Positions 6,861-7,251 of a stretch of DNA of 7,251 nt are shown piece after piece. The stretch's first letter is position 1; each line of letters begins with the position of its first letter. Position numbers and translations under genes: made by a program. The notes below the pieces were generated by a model. It saw nothing but the letters and a program-made list of their open reading frames with translations. It did not search any database and was not told the DNA's origin. Source of the DNA: Sphingomonadales bacterium (GTDB lineage Bacteria; Pseudomonadota; Alphaproteobacteria; Sphingomonadales; Sphingomonadaceae); assembly GCA_025360285.1 (NCBI GenBank), contig JANYCM010000331.1, positions 1 through 7,251 of the forward strand, in the 5' to 3' direction.

Positions 6861-7251
6861 ATGATCGCCGTCGTCGATTATGGCGCGGGGAATCTTCGGT
6901 CGGCGGCGCGGGCGCTGGCGGCGGCCGGCGCGGGCGAGGTGGAGATCACCAGCGATCCGGCGCGCATCGTTGCGGCCGACCGCATCGTGCTGCCCGGCGT
7001 CGGCGCCTTTGCCCAGTGTATCGGCGCGCTGCGCGGCGCGGCGGGCATGGAGCCGGCGCTGGCCGAGGCGGTGCGAAAACGCGGCACGCCGTTTCTGGGC
7101 ATTTGTGTCGGCATGCAGTTGCTGGCGAGCGAGGGCCATGAACATGGCGTCCACCAGGGCCTTGGCTGGCTGCCCGGCATCGTAACGCGGCTGACCCCCG
7201 ATGATCCGGCGTTGAAAATTCCGCACATGGGCTGGAACCGGGTCACTGCCG
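6861..7251 (+). CDS. hisH: Imidazole glycerol phosphate synthase, glutamine amidotransferase subunit (partial, runs off the right edge)
   Basis: The first 130 codons of a class I glutamine amidotransferase (family length about 200-215). HisH hydrolyses glutamine and passes ammonia to HisF, which makes imidazole glycerol phosphate, the HisB substrate, together with AICAR. The N-terminus MIAVVDYGAGNLRSAARAL is typical. LPGVGAF (44-50) is the oxyanion-strand region, GICVGMQLL (80-88) carries the nucleophile C82, and PHMGWNRV (121-128) is a HisH-specific block. The catalytic His and Glu lie in the missing C-terminal part. The ATG at 6861 follows a strong purine-rich site in the repeat arm. It lies 157 nt after hisB, a large gap for a his operon, almost all of it filled by the inverted-repeat element. 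Confidence 0.96.
   Translation, partial: MIAVVDYGAGNLRSAARALAAAGAGEVEITSDPARIVAADRIVLPGVGAFAQCIGALRGAAGMEPALAEAVRKRGTPFLGICVGMQLLASEGHEHGVHQGLGWLPGIVTRLTPDDPALKIPHMGWNRVTA

Overview
The window looks like ordinary core chromosome from a GC-rich alphaproteobacterium, probably of the Sphingomonadales. Three things suggest this. hslVU lies next to a hisB-hisH cluster, as in many Alphaproteobacteria. HslV has a short propeptide before its catalytic threonine. The intergenic spaces carry palindromes of kinds common in sphingomonad genomes (a GTCATGCTGAA stem and a CCTCTCCCGC/GCGGGAGAGG stem). The taxon is inferred from these general traits, as no comparison could be run.

Layout, left to right. (1) A minus-strand pair: an Old Yellow Enzyme-type NADH:flavin oxidoreductase (714-1814) followed after 23 nt by a Nudix hydrolase with an expanded Nudix box (13-690). 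(2) Divergent from it, a MATE-family efflux transporter on plus (1986-3347). The 171-nt space between them holds nested inverted repeats. (3) A REP-like hairpin (3361-3410) between the convergent ends of the MATE gene and hslU. (4) The minus-strand hslV-hslU operon (ATGA overlap), encoding the ATP-dependent HslUV protease, with a plausible RpoH-type heat-shock promoter upstream. (5) On plus, a PlsC-like acyltransferase (5416-6045), then hisB (6089-6703) and the first 391 bases of hisH (6861 to the window edge). A 142-bp element with 27-bp terminal inverted repeats sits between hisB and hisH.

How the genes work together. HslV and HslU form one protease complex in heat-shock proteostasis. HisB and HisH act in histidine biosynthesis, and the rest of the his cluster presumably lies beyond the right edge. 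The OYE, Nudix and MATE genes could form a small detoxification neighbourhood, but only gene arrangement suggests that. No CRISPR array, tRNA, rRNA, transposase, prophage or frameshifted gene was seen, and no stretch over 300 bases lacks a gene. I found no clearly new multi-gene system. The most interesting signals are in the short intergenic spaces, above all the hisB-hisH element, whose right arm appears to supply the hisH ribosome-binding site.
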